This document shows positions 24,077 to 33,693 of a stretch of 64,000 nucleotides of DNA, piece after piece (positions within the stretch are counted from its first letter, which is position 1; every line of letters starts with the position of its first letter). Source of the stretch: Streptomyces agglomeratus (GTDB taxonomy: Bacteria; Actinomycetota; Actinomycetes; Streptomycetales; Streptomycetaceae); contig NZ_MEHJ01000001.1 in the NCBI RefSeq assembly GCF_001746415.1, forward strand, positions 6,702,501 through 6,766,500, in the 5' to 3' direction. Made by a program: the position numbers and the translations under genes. A model generated the notes under the pieces. It saw nothing but the letters and a program-made list of their open reading frames with translations. It was not told the DNA's origin and did not search any database.

Positions 24077-25143
24077 AAGCGCTCGTGCTGGCCGGCGGCA
24101 CCGGAACCCGGCTCCGTCCCTTCAGCCACACGATGCCCAAGCAGCTCATCCCCATCGCCAACAAGCCGGTCCTCGTACACATCCTGGAGGACATCCGCGC
24201 GCTGGGGATCACGGAGGTCGGCATTGTCGTCGGCGCGTACGCCGAGGACATCTCCACCGAACTCGGTGACGGGTCCGCGCTCGGCGTACAGATCACCTAC
24301 CTGCGCCAGGACGCGCCGCGCGGACTGGCCCACTGCGTCATGATCGCCGGTGAGTTCCTGGGCGAAAGCGACTTCGTCATGTACCTCGGGGACAACATGC
24401 TGCCGCAGGGCATCGCCGGCATCGTGGCGGACTTCCAGGCCGGCGGGGCGGACGCCCAGCTCGCGGTGCAGCGCGTCGCCGACCCGCGGGCCTTCGGCGT
24501 GGCCGAGCTGGACGGCCCGCAGCGGGTGACGCGCGTGGTGGAGAAGCCCGTACGGCCGCTGAGCGATCTGGCGCTGATCGGTGTGTACGTCTTCAGCGCC
24601 CGCGTCCACGAGGCGGTGGCCGCCATCGGGCCCAGCGCCCGCGGCGAACTGGAGATCACCGACGCCGTCCAGTGGCTGGTCGACGAGGGGCACGACGTCC
24701 GTGCCTCCCGCTACACGGGCTACTGGCGGGACATGGGCACGGTCGACGACATGCTGGAGTGCAACCGCGAAATGCTGCGCACCCTCACCCCGTCCGTGGC
24801 CGGCAAGGCAGACGAGAACAGCGTACTGACCGGCCCCGTGGTGATCGGTGAGGACAGCCGCGTGGTGGGCTCGCGCATCATCGGCCCGGTGAGCATCGGC
24901 CGCGGCACGCTGATCGAGGACAGCGTCGTCGGGCCGGACACCTCGATCGGCGACGACTGCGTGCTGAGCGGAGCCGGCGTCACGTACTCCATCGTCCTGA
25001 ACGCGGCGACGATCAGCGGTGTCGACGGCATCCACGGCTCGGTCATCGGCCGGGCCGCCCTGGTGGCCGCCGGGACCGAGGCCGGACGGCGCCACCGCCT
25101 GATGGTCGGCGACCACGCGAGCGTGCACATGCTGACGACCTGA
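24073..25143 (+). CDS. rmlA: Glucose-1-phosphate thymidylyltransferase
   Basis: 356 aa, the long RmlA type with a C-terminal left-handed beta-helix as in antibiotic pathways (StrD-like). The activating motif ALVLAGGTGTRLRPFSHTMPKQLIPIANKP is intact, as are YLGDNMLPQGI and VEKPVRPLSDLALIGVYVF. Hexapeptide-like repeats fill residues about 250-350. GTG at 24073 overlaps the preceding stop (GTGA) with GGGGGAG upstream. It makes dTDP-glucose, the first committed step of the deoxysugar pathway. Confidence 0.95.
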   Translation: MKALVLAGGTGTRLRPFSHTMPKQLIPIANKPVLVHILEDIRALGITEVGIVVGAYAEDISTELGDGSALGVQITYLRQDAPRGLAHCVMIAGEFLGESDFVMYLGDNMLPQGIAGIVADFQAGGADAQLAVQRVADPRAFGVAELDGPQRVTRVVEKPVRPLSDLALIGVYVFSARVHEAVAAIGPSARGELEITDAVQWLVDEGHDVRASRYTGYWRDMGTVDDMLECNREMLRTLTPSVAGKADENSVLTGPVVIGEDSRVVGSRIIGPVSIGRGTLIEDSVVGPDTSIGDDCVLSGAGVTYSIVLNAATISGVDGIHGSVIGRAALVAAGTEAGRRHRLMVGDHASVHMLTT

Positions 25144-25156
25144 TGAGGCGGGCCGA

Positions 25157-26155
25157 ATGAGAATCCTGGCGACGGGCGGGGCGGGCTTCATCGGGTCGCA
25201 CTACGTGCGGGCGATGCTGAACGGGGCGTACCCGGGCTACGAGGACGCCGAAGTGACCGTACTCGACCTGCTCACCTACGCGGGCAACCGCGCGAACCTG
25301 CCGGCGCACCACCCCCGCCTCTCGTTCGTGCGGGGGGACGTGTGCGACGCGGCGACACTGCTGGAGCTGCTGCCGGGGCACGACGCCGTCGTCCACTTCG
25401 CCGCCGAGTCGCACGTGGACCGCTCGCTCAAGGCTCCCGCGGAGTTCGTGCGGACCAACGTCGGCGGCACCCAGACCCTGCTGGAGGCGTGCCTGCGCAC
25501 GGGCGTGCCGCGGGTGCTCCACGTGTCCACGGACGAGGTCTACGGGTCGATCGACGAGGGGTCGTGGACCGAGCAGTGGCCGCTGGTGCCCAGTTCGCCG
25601 TACGCGGCGACCAAGGCTGGCAGCGACCTGATCGCCGGTTCGTACTGGCACACGCACGGACTGGACGTCTCAGTCACCCGCTGCTCCAACAACTACGGGC
25701 CCTACCAGCACGTGGAGAAGCTCATCCCGCTCTTCACGACCAGACTGCTCAAGGGCGATCCCGTGCCGCTCTACGGGACCGGGTCCAACGTCCGCGAGTG
25801 GATCCACGTGGACGACCACTGCCGGGCGCTCCAACTGGTCCTCACCAAGGGGCGGGCGGGCGAGGTCTACAACATCGGGGGCGGTACGCCGATGACCAAC
25901 CGCCGGATCGCCGACACGCTCGTGAGCCTGTGCGGCGCGAGTGCGGACCGCGTACGTCTGACGGCCGACCGCAAGGGGCACGACCGGCGTTACTCCCTGG
26001 ACGGCACCAAGCTGCGGGAGGAGCTGGGTTACGAGCCGGCCGTGCCCTTCGAGCAGGGCCTCGCCGACACCGTCGCCTGGTACCGGGACAACCCCGACTG
26101 GTGGGCGGCCCACGGGCCGGCACCGGTGAATCCGCCAGAGCAATACGGGAGATGA
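25157..26155 (+). CDS. rmlB: dTDP-glucose 4,6-dehydratase
   Basis: 332 aa extended SDR. ILATGGAGFIGSHYVRAML is the NAD site; AAESHVDRSL, STDEVYGSIDEGSWTE and the catalytic YxxxK of PYAATKAGSDLI follow in the usual order, as do NNYGPYQHVEKLIPLF and YNIGGGTPMTNRRI. It converts dTDP-glucose to dTDP-4-keto-6-deoxyglucose, the substrate of the 2,3-dehydratase. It is the last gene of the sugar operon, 13 nt after rmlA; a 357-bp gap follows. Confidence 0.96.
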   Translation: MRILATGGAGFIGSHYVRAMLNGAYPGYEDAEVTVLDLLTYAGNRANLPAHHPRLSFVRGDVCDAATLLELLPGHDAVVHFAAESHVDRSLKAPAEFVRTNVGGTQTLLEACLRTGVPRVLHVSTDEVYGSIDEGSWTEQWPLVPSSPYAATKAGSDLIAGSYWHTHGLDVSVTRCSNNYGPYQHVEKLIPLFTTRLLKGDPVPLYGTGSNVREWIHVDDHCRALQLVLTKGRAGEVYNIGGGTPMTNRRIADTLVSLCGASADRVRLTADRKGHDRRYSLDGTKLREELGYEPAVPFEQGLADTVAWYRDNPDWWAAHGPAPVNPPEQYGR

Positions 26156-26512
26156 CACCGGTGAGGGTGCGCGTCCACACTCAATAGAGCAGTAAGGAAG
26201 GCCGCCCGGAATTCGCGGAAGGGCAAAAATGCGGCACCCGAATTCCGAGTGTGCGGACACAACCGGAACTCCCCGCGCCCGCGAGCGCGGCAGCCGGCGC
26301 GTCCCGCTCCCCCCGGCAAGGTCCGGGCGGATCCGGAGAGATGTGTGCTTCCATGCCGCCGACCGGCAGGCGACCGGCTCTGAAGCCCTCTCGGAGTAGG
26401 TATCCAGACGTACTCCAGAAGACCTTCATGCACCAGGCACCAGACTCTGAGGAATGCCGATGTGCGTCCCGCACGAAGCGGTGCGCGTCCGTTCTAGCTA
26501 GGAGGATGTGTA
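26156..26512. promoter_or_regulatory. 357-bp intergenic region upstream of the halogenase operon
   Basis: No supported gene. It presumably contains the end of the sugar transcript and the promoter of the halogenase gene. The only clear signal is a consensus ribosome binding site AGGAGG at 26501-26506, 6 nt before the halogenase ATG. No strong hairpin or operator-like repeat was found by eye. Confidence 0.5.
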
Positions 26513-27796
26513 ATGTCGTCCACTCTCTTCGGGGTACCTGAAGAATTCGACGTCATCGTCATAGGCGGCGGGCCGGCCGGTTCGACCACCGCGGGACTTC
26601 TCGCGAAACGGGGGCACCGTGTTCTCGTGCTCGACCGCGACCGGTTCCCCCGCTATCACGTCGGTGAATCGCTCATTCCCGCGTTCATGCGCCCGATGCA
26701 GGAACTCGGCATCACCGAGCGCATGGACGCTCGCGGCTTTGAGCGCAAGTACGGCGGAACCCTGGTCTGGGGCAACGCGCAGGTGCCGTGGAATTTCTCG
26801 TTCATCGAGGGCGGAACGCACGAATACGCGTACCACACGCGGCGCGCGGACATGGACTCACTGATTCTCGACCGGGCGCGTGAACTGGGCGCGTTCATCA
26901 TCGAGGAAGCCACTGTCAAGGAGCCCATCGAGACCGACGGCCGTGTCACCGGCGTCCGCTACACGCTGCGCGGCACGGACGGCGTGCACGAGGCGCGGGC
27001 CAAGCTGGTGGTGGACGCCTCCGGCCAGGCCCGGCTGCTCAGCCGCCGGTACGCCGACATCACGTGGCACGAGGAGCTGCGCAACGTCGCGGTGTGGACG
27101 TACTTCGACAACTGCGAGCGGCTCCCGGGCGACGAGTACACCAACATCCTCATCGAGGGCCTCGACGAGGGCTGGTTCTGGGCCATCCCGATCGACAAGG
27201 GCACCATCAGCGTCGGCTACGTGACGCGGTCGGAATCGGCGAACAAGGACGGCCAGTCGCTGGAGGCGCTGTTCAAGGCCGAGGCGGCGAAGTCGACCAA
27301 GCTCAAGAAGATGCTGGCCGGCGCCAACCAGTCCGCGGGCTGGCGCACCGCCCGTGACTGGTCGTACACCAGCCAGAGCTTCAACGGCAACGGGTGGGTG
27401 TGCGTCGGCGACTCCGCCGCCTTCGTCGACCCGCTGTTCTCCACCGGTGTCGCGCTGGCCACCCTGGCGGGCAGCACCCTGTCGAGGATCATCGACCAGA
27501 TCATCAAGCACCCGGAGATCGAGGAGCAGGCGCTCAAGCGCTACGTGACCTCGTACCGCGGCTTCTTCGACGAGATCCGGACCTTCGTCGAGCGGTTCTA
27601 CGACCGTACGAAGTACAAGGAGTTCTACCACTCCCTCGCGTCCGAGATGGTCGACCCGGACCGCGAGCGCACCCCTTCGGCGAACTTCGTCCAGCTGATC
27701 TCCGGACTCAGCGGGAAGCACCCGATGCTCACGATCACCCTCGACGACCTCATCGAGGACATGGACGAGGCCGAGCCCGTCGTAGCGAAGAACTGA
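26513..27796 (+). CDS. FADH2-dependent halogenase 1
   Basis: 427 aa flavin-dependent halogenase of the carrier-protein/phenol-type group (CmlS/PltA/CndH-like). FAD motif VIVIGGGPAGSTTAGLLAKRG at residues 15-35; the halogenase-specific WxWxIP motif is WFWAIP at 221-226, which blocks a normal monooxygenase reaction; a Lys in FERKYGG (K79) is placed like the catalytic Lys that carries hypochlorite. FPRYHVGESLIP and VGDSAAFVDPLFSTGVALA are also typical. Perfect AGGAGG upstream. Requires FADH2, probably from the reductase at 52659. The likely substrate is a phenolic, pyrrolic or beta-keto carbon, perhaps ACP-bound. Confidence 0.9.
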   Translation: MSSTLFGVPEEFDVIVIGGGPAGSTTAGLLAKRGHRVLVLDRDRFPRYHVGESLIPAFMRPMQELGITERMDARGFERKYGGTLVWGNAQVPWNFSFIEGGTHEYAYHTRRADMDSLILDRARELGAFIIEEATVKEPIETDGRVTGVRYTLRGTDGVHEARAKLVVDASGQARLLSRRYADITWHEELRNVAVWTYFDNCERLPGDEYTNILIEGLDEGWFWAIPIDKGTISVGYVTRSESANKDGQSLEALFKAEAAKSTKLKKMLAGANQSAGWRTARDWSYTSQSFNGNGWVCVGDSAAFVDPLFSTGVALATLAGSTLSRIIDQIIKHPEIEEQALKRYVTSYRGFFDEIRTFVERFYDRTKYKEFYHSLASEMVDPDRERTPSANFVQLISGLSGKHPMLTITLDDLIEDMDEAEPVVAKN

Positions 27797-27838
27797 CCCT
27801 GCCCACGGCGAGAGAGGGACGAGCGGGACACGTCGGCT

Positions 27839-29098
27839 ATGACCAGTCACCAGGTGCAATTACTCTTCATCGATCTCGGGCTGATCCTCCTTCTGGCGCG
27901 TCTTCTCGGCCATCTCGCGGCCCGTTTCAACCAGCCCGCCGTGGTGGGGGAGATCCTCGCGGGCATTCTGCTCGGGCCGACGCTGTTCAGCGGCGTGGTC
28001 TCCGAGACGCTGTTCCCGTCCGACATCCGGCCCCTGCTGACCGCCATGGCGGATCTCGGTGTGGCGCTCTTCATGTTCACCGTCGGCATGGAACTGGAGC
28101 GGGCCACGCTGCGGGGCAGGAGCCGGGTCACCGGGGGCGCGATCGTGGGCTCCACCGTCGCGCCCTTCCTCCTGGGGATCGGCCTCGCCTTCTACCTGCT
28201 GCGCACCCACGAGGCCCGGCACACCGCGGCGTTCGTGGTGTTCATCGGACTCTCCGTCTCGGTGACGGCGTTTCCCGTACTCGCCAGGATCCTCACCGAA
28301 CGCGGCCTCAGCAGGACCGCGCTCGGAGGCATCGCCCTCACCACCGCGGCGTCCGTGGACGTCGTGGCCTGGACCGCCCTCGCGGCGGTCCAGGCGGCGG
28401 CGGGCGGCGGCGGGAGCCACTGGCGGGTGGCGCTCTGCGTCCCGTACGTGCTGGTGATGATGCTGGCCGTACGCCCTCTGCTGCGCGCGGTCTTCGTCAA
28501 GAACGGCGAGGGGGTCCCCTTCGCCCCCTGGCACCTCGCCATGGTGCTGATCGGGGTGCTCCTGTCGGCGGCGGCCACCGAGGCGATGGGCATGCACTTC
28601 ATCTTCGGTGCCTTCCTGTTCGGCGCGATCATGCCGCGCGAGAAGACCACGGTCCTGCGGACCGAGATCGAGGACCGCACCGGACAGGTCACCTCCCTGC
28701 TCCTGCCGGTCTACTTCGTGGTGGCCGGCCTGAAGGTCGATCTCGGTGCCCTGCGCGCCGGCGAGCTGCTCGAACTGGGCGTGATCCTCGTGGTCGCGGT
28801 GGCCGGCAAGTTCGGCGGTACCTATCTCGGCGCCCGCAGCCAGGGACTGCCGGCCCGGCCGGCGACGGCTCTCGGTGTCCTCATGAACACCAGGGGCCTG
28901 ACCGAGCTGGTCATCCTCGGTGTCGGCCTGCAACTCGGCCTGCTCGACACCTCGCTGTACTCCCTGATGGTCGTCATGGCGGTGGTCACGACGGCGATGA
29001 CCGGGCCGCTGCTGTCGCGCATCTACACCAAACCCGTGGAGGTCCCCCGCGTTCCCCGATCCGCAGACCCGGAACCCGCCGCCTCTTCGTCGGCCTAG
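27839..29098 (+). CDS. Cation/proton antiporter (CPA2, KefB/NapA-like)
   Basis: 419 aa membrane protein with about 12-13 hydrophobic spans covering nearly the whole length: LLFIDLGLILLLARLLGHLA, NQPAVVGEILAGILLGP, MADLGVALFMFTVGMELE, and MNTRGLTELVILGVGLQLGLL are typical of the CPA2 Na+/H+ exchanger domain. There is no C-terminal TrkA domain. Codon 8 is TTA (27860-27862), the rare leucine codon read by the bldA tRNA in Streptomyces. Antiporters are common in polyketide clusters as export or pH/ion self-protection proteins. It sits between the halogenase and the LAL regulator genes. Confidence 0.9.
   Translation: MTSHQVQLLFIDLGLILLLARLLGHLAARFNQPAVVGEILAGILLGPTLFSGVVSETLFPSDIRPLLTAMADLGVALFMFTVGMELERATLRGRSRVTGGAIVGSTVAPFLLGIGLAFYLLRTHEARHTAAFVVFIGLSVSVTAFPVLARILTERGLSRTALGGIALTTAASVDVVAWTALAAVQAAAGGGGSHWRVALCVPYVLVMMLAVRPLLRAVFVKNGEGVPFAPWHLAMVLIGVLLSAAATEAMGMHFIFGAFLFGAIMPREKTTVLRTEIEDRTGQVTSLLLPVYFVVAGLKVDLGALRAGELLELGVILVVAVAGKFGGTYLGARSQGLPARPATALGVLMNTRGLTELVILGVGLQLGLLDTSLYSLMVVMAVVTTAMTGPLLSRIYTKPVEVPRVPRSADPEPAASSSA
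27860..27862 (+). other. TTA codon (bldA-dependent) in the antiporter gene
   Basis: In-frame TTA as codon 8 (CAA TTA CTC). TTA is very rare in high-GC Streptomyces and places translation under developmental control by the bldA tRNA. An early codon can also affect expression of co-transcribed downstream genes such as the LAL regulator. Confidence 0.8.
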
Positions 29099-29114
29099 GA
29101 GGGGAGGAGAGACC

Positions 29115-31859
29115 ATGCGCCTGGTCGGACTGGACCGCGAACTGTCCGAGCTTTCCGAGCTGCTCCACGCCTGCGCCCGCGGCGAGGGCGGCGGCGCCGC
29201 GGTGATCGGCGGAGCCATCGGCTGCGGCAAGACGGAACTGCTCACCACCCTGAAGAACAAGGCGTCGGCGGAGGGCTTCCTGGTACTGGGAGCCGTCGGC
29301 TCCTGGGCGGAGCGCCGGTCGCCCGGCAGTGTGCTGAAGCAGCTGCTGCGGTCGGCCGGCGCTCCGCCGGGAGCCGCGGCGCTGCTCGACAGCGTCTGCC
29401 GGACCCGCGGGGCCTGCGCCGAGGAGACCGGCGACGTCCTCCAGACGCTGGACGCCGCCACCACGGACGCCCTGCACCAGTTGCGTGCCGAGGTCGTCCG
29501 GGCCGCCGAAGAAGTCCCCGTGCTGCTGTGCGTGGACGACGTACAGTTCACCGATCCGCTGTCCCTGCACTGGCTGCTCCAGCTGATCCGGCAGCTGCGG
29601 GAGGCGCGCGTGGTGCTGGCACTCACCGAGTGCCCGCTGTCCCGGCCCGCCCATCCGCAGCTGCACGCCGAACTGCTCCGTCAGCCCAACTACCTCGGTC
29701 TGACGCTCGGAACGCTGTCGCCGGACCTGGTCGCCACCCTGCTGGCCCGTCACCTCGGCACGGCCCCGGCCCGGAACTTCGCCGACCGGTGCCACAGCGT
29801 CAGCGGCGGCAACCCCCTGCTCGTCAGGGCCCTGCTAGAGGACTCCCGCCATGTCGACGGCGCGGCCACACCGGTGGTCGGGGACACCTACGGCGACACG
29901 CTGGTCAGCTGCCTGCACGGCGGGCGCCCCACCCTGCTGAGGCTCACCCAGGCGCTGGCCGTGCTCGACGGGGACATCCGCGCGCCCGGCCTCCTGGCGC
30001 GGCTCACCGGCCAGGAGACAGCCGCCGTCGTCCGCGGCACGCGGGCGCTGGAGACGGCCGGTTTCCTCGACGGGATCCGGCTGCGGCATCCCGTCGCCGC
30101 ACAGGCGGTGCTGGAGGGACTGAGCGCCGCCGAGCGGACCGCCCTGCACCGTGAGGCCGCGGTCCTGTGCTACGAGGAGGGCGTCGCCGCCACCCGGACC
30201 GCCCGTCACCTGCGGGCCTGCGCCGGGGAGGGCAACGGGTCCTGGCCGTGGGCGGTGCCCGTCCTGCGCGAGGCCGCCGAACGGCACCTGAACGCCAACC
30301 GGGTGGCGGATGCCCATTCCTGCCTGGAGGCGGCCCTGCGCTTCGGGGCCGACGACGGCGAACGGGTCGCCCTGCGGGCCCTGCTGGCCTCCACCGCCTG
30401 GATGCTCAACCCGTCGATCAGCGCCCCTCACCTCGGTGAGCTGGGCGTCGCCCTCAGCGACGGCCGGCTCCCGGTCCGCCACGCGCTGATGCTGGCCAAG
30501 TACCTGCTGTGGCACGGCCGGTTCGACGAGGCGGTGCGCGCCGTCGCGCAGATGGACGACCTGGACGAACACGCCGATCCGGGCTCCGCGGCGGAGGTAC
30601 GGGCCACCTGGGAGCTGCTGTCCGTCACCTACCCGGTGGTCGTGGCCCCGGCGCGCGGCGGTCCGGTGAGCGACGATCCGCGCACGCTCGGAGCGATGGC
30701 GCTGTCGAGCGTGCTGGCGCACGGCCCCAGCGAGGCCGCGGTCGCCGACGCCGAGACGGCGATGCGCGCCATGCGGCTCGGCAAGCACACCCAGGAGTGG
30801 CTGATGTGCGCGGTGGCCGCGCTGTCGTTCGCCGACCGGCCGGACGCCGCCGCCAGCTGGTGCGACCACTGGCTGGAGGAGGCACGGGCCCGCCAGGTGC
30901 CGCTGTGGGCCGCCGAGTTCGCGTCGCTGCGGGCCGGCATCGCGCTGCGCCAGGGGGACCTGGTACGGGCCCGGACGCTGGCCGAGGCTGCGCTGGCCCA
31001 GGTGCCGGCGGACAGCTGGGGCGTGTGCATCGGAGGCCCGCTGGCCAATCTCGTGCAGGCGGCCACCGACACCGGGGACTTCGCGGCCGCCGCCGAGTAC
31101 CTGGCGCAACCGGTGCCCGACGGCATGTTCTCAAGTCGTTTCGGACTGTACTACCTGCACGCCAGGGGGTGCTACCACATGGAGACGGGCCGCCCGTACG
31201 CCGCCCTCGACGACTTCACGCGCTGCGGCGAGCTCATGATGCGCTGGGGGTTCGACCAGCCGGCCCTGGTGCCCTGGCGCAGCAGCGCCGCGCGGGCGCA
31301 CCTGGCCCTGTCGGACATGCCGTCGGCCCGTGAACTCGCGACGGAGCAGGCGGAACTCGCGGGGGAGGGGCTCTCACGGGCGCGCGGCGTCTCGCTGCGG
31401 GTGCTCGCCGCGACGAGCGGCCCCGCCGACCGCGCCGGTCTGCTGGCGGACGCGGTGGACAACTTCCGCTCCTGCGGCGACCGCTTCCAGCTCTCCGGGG
31501 CGCTGGCCGAGCTGGGCCGTACACACGCTCTCCTCGGACAGCCCTCGCGGGCCCGGGGCGCGCTGGACGAGGCGGATCTGCTGGCACGGGAGTGCGGGGG
31601 CGGTACGCCGTCGCCCGAACCGGGCCCGGGGAGCCTCGCGGCCGCGGCCGGCGGGAATGCGCTGGACCGGCTGAGCCGGGCGGAGCGCCGGGTGGTCGCC
31701 CTCGCCGCGCACGGCCGGACCAACAAGGAGATCGCCGAGAAGCTGAACGTCACCGTGAGCACGGTCGAACAGCACCTCACCAAGGTCTTCCGGAAGCTGG
31801 GAATCCGGACGCGGAGAGAACTGCCGGAGAAGTACTTCCTGGAAGCGGCAGCGAGATGA
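29115..31859 (+). CDS. LuxR-family LAL pathway regulator
   Basis: 914 aa large ATP-binding LuxR regulator. An N-terminal AAA/STAND ATPase with Walker A GGAIGCGKTELL near residue 38 and Walker B VPVLLCVDDVQF near 137, a long helical tetratricopeptide-like middle, and a C-terminal LuxR helix-turn-helix at about 845-905 (LSRAERRVVALAAHGRTNKEIAEKLNVTVSTVEQHLTKVFRKLGI). GGAGGAG precedes ATG 29115. Proteins of this type are usually cluster-situated activators, so it is the best candidate for the master activator of the PKS and halogenase genes. Confidence 0.93.
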   Translation: MRLVGLDRELSELSELLHACARGEGGGAAVIGGAIGCGKTELLTTLKNKASAEGFLVLGAVGSWAERRSPGSVLKQLLRSAGAPPGAAALLDSVCRTRGACAEETGDVLQTLDAATTDALHQLRAEVVRAAEEVPVLLCVDDVQFTDPLSLHWLLQLIRQLREARVVLALTECPLSRPAHPQLHAELLRQPNYLGLTLGTLSPDLVATLLARHLGTAPARNFADRCHSVSGGNPLLVRALLEDSRHVDGAATPVVGDTYGDTLVSCLHGGRPTLLRLTQALAVLDGDIRAPGLLARLTGQETAAVVRGTRALETAGFLDGIRLRHPVAAQAVLEGLSAAERTALHREAAVLCYEEGVAATRTARHLRACAGEGNGSWPWAVPVLREAAERHLNANRVADAHSCLEAALRFGADDGERVALRALLASTAWMLNPSISAPHLGELGVALSDGRLPVRHALMLAKYLLWHGRFDEAVRAVAQMDDLDEHADPGSAAEVRATWELLSVTYPVVVAPARGGPVSDDPRTLGAMALSSVLAHGPSEAAVADAETAMRAMRLGKHTQEWLMCAVAALSFADRPDAAASWCDHWLEEARARQVPLWAAEFASLRAGIALRQGDLVRARTLAEAALAQVPADSWGVCIGGPLANLVQAATDTGDFAAAAEYLAQPVPDGMFSSRFGLYYLHARGCYHMETGRPYAALDDFTRCGELMMRWGFDQPALVPWRSSAARAHLALSDMPSARELATEQAELAGEGLSRARGVSLRVLAATSGPADRAGLLADAVDNFRSCGDRFQLSGALAELGRTHALLGQPSRARGALDEADLLARECGGGTPSPEPGPGSLAAAAGGNALDRLSRAERRVVALAAHGRTNKEIAEKLNVTVSTVEQHLTKVFRKLGIRTRRELPEKYFLEAAAR

Positions 31860-31890
31860 GCAGGCACCACTGGATATCGACGAGAGACAG

Positions 31891-33564
31891 GTGAGCGACT
31901 TGCCGCGCACGGATTCGAAGCACAAGCCGAGCGACCAGTACGACGTGGCGATACTCGGCAGCGGAATGGCCGGTGGCATGCTGGGTGCGGTACTTGCCCG
32001 AAACGGTGTCAAGGTCCTGCTGCTCGACGCGGGAACCCACCCGCGATTCGCCGTCGGTGAATCCACCATTCCTTACACCTCAGGTATGACGCGGCTGATC
32101 GCCGACCGGTACCAGGTTCCCGAACTGAAGGCGCTTTCCAGCTTCAAGGGAATCCGGAAGGAGGTGTCCCGCAACTGCGGGCAGAAGCAGAACTTCGGAT
32201 TCGTGTACCACAGGGAGGGGCAGCCGCAGAACCCGGCCGAGGTCAACCAGCTGGTGGTTCCCTCGGCCATCAGGACCGAGACGCACCTGTTCCGCCAGGA
32301 CATCGACGCGTACCTCTTCCACCTCGCCGTGAAGTACGGCGCGCACCCCCAACTGGCGACCCGCATCGCGGACATCGAGATCGACCCGGCCACCGGCGCC
32401 GTGCTGCGCACCGAGCAGGGCAAGGAGTTCCGCGCCAGCTACGTGGTCGACGGCAGCGGCTTCCGCTCGCCGCTCGCGGAGAAGTTCGACCTGCGCGAGA
32501 CACCGACGCGGGCGCGCACCCACTCCCGCAGCCTCTTCACGCACATGGTCGGGGTACGTCCGTACGACCGCTCGCCCAACGGCCGGCAGCACCAGCAGCC
32601 GAATCCGTGGCACAACGGCACGCTGCACCACGTCTTCGACGGCGGCTGGCTCTGGGTCATCCCGTTCGACAACCACGAGGAGTCGCTCAACCCGCTGTGC
32701 AGCGTCGGCCTCACGCTCGACCCCCGGGTCTTCCCCAAGGGGGACAAGACCCCTGAGCAGGAGTTCGACGACTTCCTCAAGCGGTTCCCCGAGATCGCCT
32801 GGCAGTTCCAGGGCGCCAAGGCCGTCCGCCCCTGGGTGTCGACCGGGCGGCTCCAGTACTCGGCCAAGCAGGTCGTGGGCGAGCGGTTCTGCCTCACCTC
32901 GCACGCGGCGGGATTCATCGACGCCCTGTACTCGCGCGGGCTGACGAACACGATGGAGCTGGTCAACGCGCTCGGCTGGCGGCTGATCGCCGCCTCCCGC
33001 GACGGCAACTGGTCGCTGGACCGGTTCTCCTACCTGGAAAGCCTCCAGCAGGGGCTCTTCGACTTCCACGACGACCTCGTCTACAGCTCCTTCGTGGGAT
33101 TCCGCGACTACGAGCTGTGGAACGCCGTCAACCGCACCTGGATGCTCGGCACCATGCTCGGCAACGTGATGCTGGAGGACGCGTACTTCCGGTTCGACAC
33201 CACCCGCAGCGAGCAGGTCTTCCACGAGCTCGAACAGAGCAAGCACCCCGGATCGCCGCTGCCGGTGAGCGCCGGATTCAACGAGATGGGTGTTCTCACC
33301 CGCGAGTTGTGCGAATCGGTGGAAGCCGGAACGCTCGCGCCCGGCGAGGCGGCGAAGCGAATTCTCCGGCACATCAGGGAGGCCGACTTCATCTCGCCCG
33401 GGTTCAAGCTCGGCCATGAGAGCACCCGTTGCTTCAATATGAGCCCCGCCAAAATGGCGATGAATGCCGTCTGGTCCCGCAGGGAAGCACCGCCGGAAAT
33501 CGGCCAGCGGATGATCAACGCAAGCAAGGGGCTCGTACGGACACGGCTGCGCGACCTCAGGTGA
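31891..33564 (+). CDS. FAD-dependent halogenase 2 (tryptophan-halogenase-like superfamily)
   Basis: 557 aa, about 130 residues longer than halogenase 1 and only distantly related to it. FAD motif VAILGSGMAGGMLGAVLARNG (GSGMAG at 23-28), PRFAVGESTIP, a candidate catalytic Lys in CGQKQNFGFVY (K99), and the WxWxIP motif as WLWVIP at 253-258. FCLTSHAAGFIDALYSRGLTNTMELV is the second FAD region. The C-terminal 150 residues are helical, as in CmlS-type alkyl/aryl halogenases. GTG at 31891. Two non-redundant flavin halogenases suggest two different halogenation sites or substrates. A strong terminator follows 29 bp after its stop. Confidence 0.88.
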   Translation: MSDLPRTDSKHKPSDQYDVAILGSGMAGGMLGAVLARNGVKVLLLDAGTHPRFAVGESTIPYTSGMTRLIADRYQVPELKALSSFKGIRKEVSRNCGQKQNFGFVYHREGQPQNPAEVNQLVVPSAIRTETHLFRQDIDAYLFHLAVKYGAHPQLATRIADIEIDPATGAVLRTEQGKEFRASYVVDGSGFRSPLAEKFDLRETPTRARTHSRSLFTHMVGVRPYDRSPNGRQHQQPNPWHNGTLHHVFDGGWLWVIPFDNHEESLNPLCSVGLTLDPRVFPKGDKTPEQEFDDFLKRFPEIAWQFQGAKAVRPWVSTGRLQYSAKQVVGERFCLTSHAAGFIDALYSRGLTNTMELVNALGWRLIAASRDGNWSLDRFSYLESLQQGLFDFHDDLVYSSFVGFRDYELWNAVNRTWMLGTMLGNVMLEDAYFRFDTTRSEQVFHELEQSKHPGSPLPVSAGFNEMGVLTRELCESVEAGTLAPGEAAKRILRHIREADFISPGFKLGHESTRCFNMSPAKMAMNAVWSRREAPPEIGQRMINASKGLVRTRLRDLR

Positions 33565-33593
33565 CCGCCCCTTGTCCCCTCTAGGGGGCGGTA

Positions 33594-33625
33594 GGGAACA
33601 CCCCTGAAATGTCAGGGGTGTTCCC
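33594..33625 (+). terminator. Strong hairpin terminator after halogenase 2
   Basis: A perfect 14-bp stem (33594-33607 with 33612-33625) closed by the 4-nt loop AATG, followed by CCTTGTC. It separates the halogenase transcript from PKS1; PKS1 therefore needs its own promoter in the 68 bp between hairpin and start codon. Confidence 0.82.
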
Positions 33626-33693
33626 CTTGTCGGGTCCGTTATAAAGTCAAGTGCATTCCACAGATATTTGGTTGCGAGACAAGAGGGCGGCGA

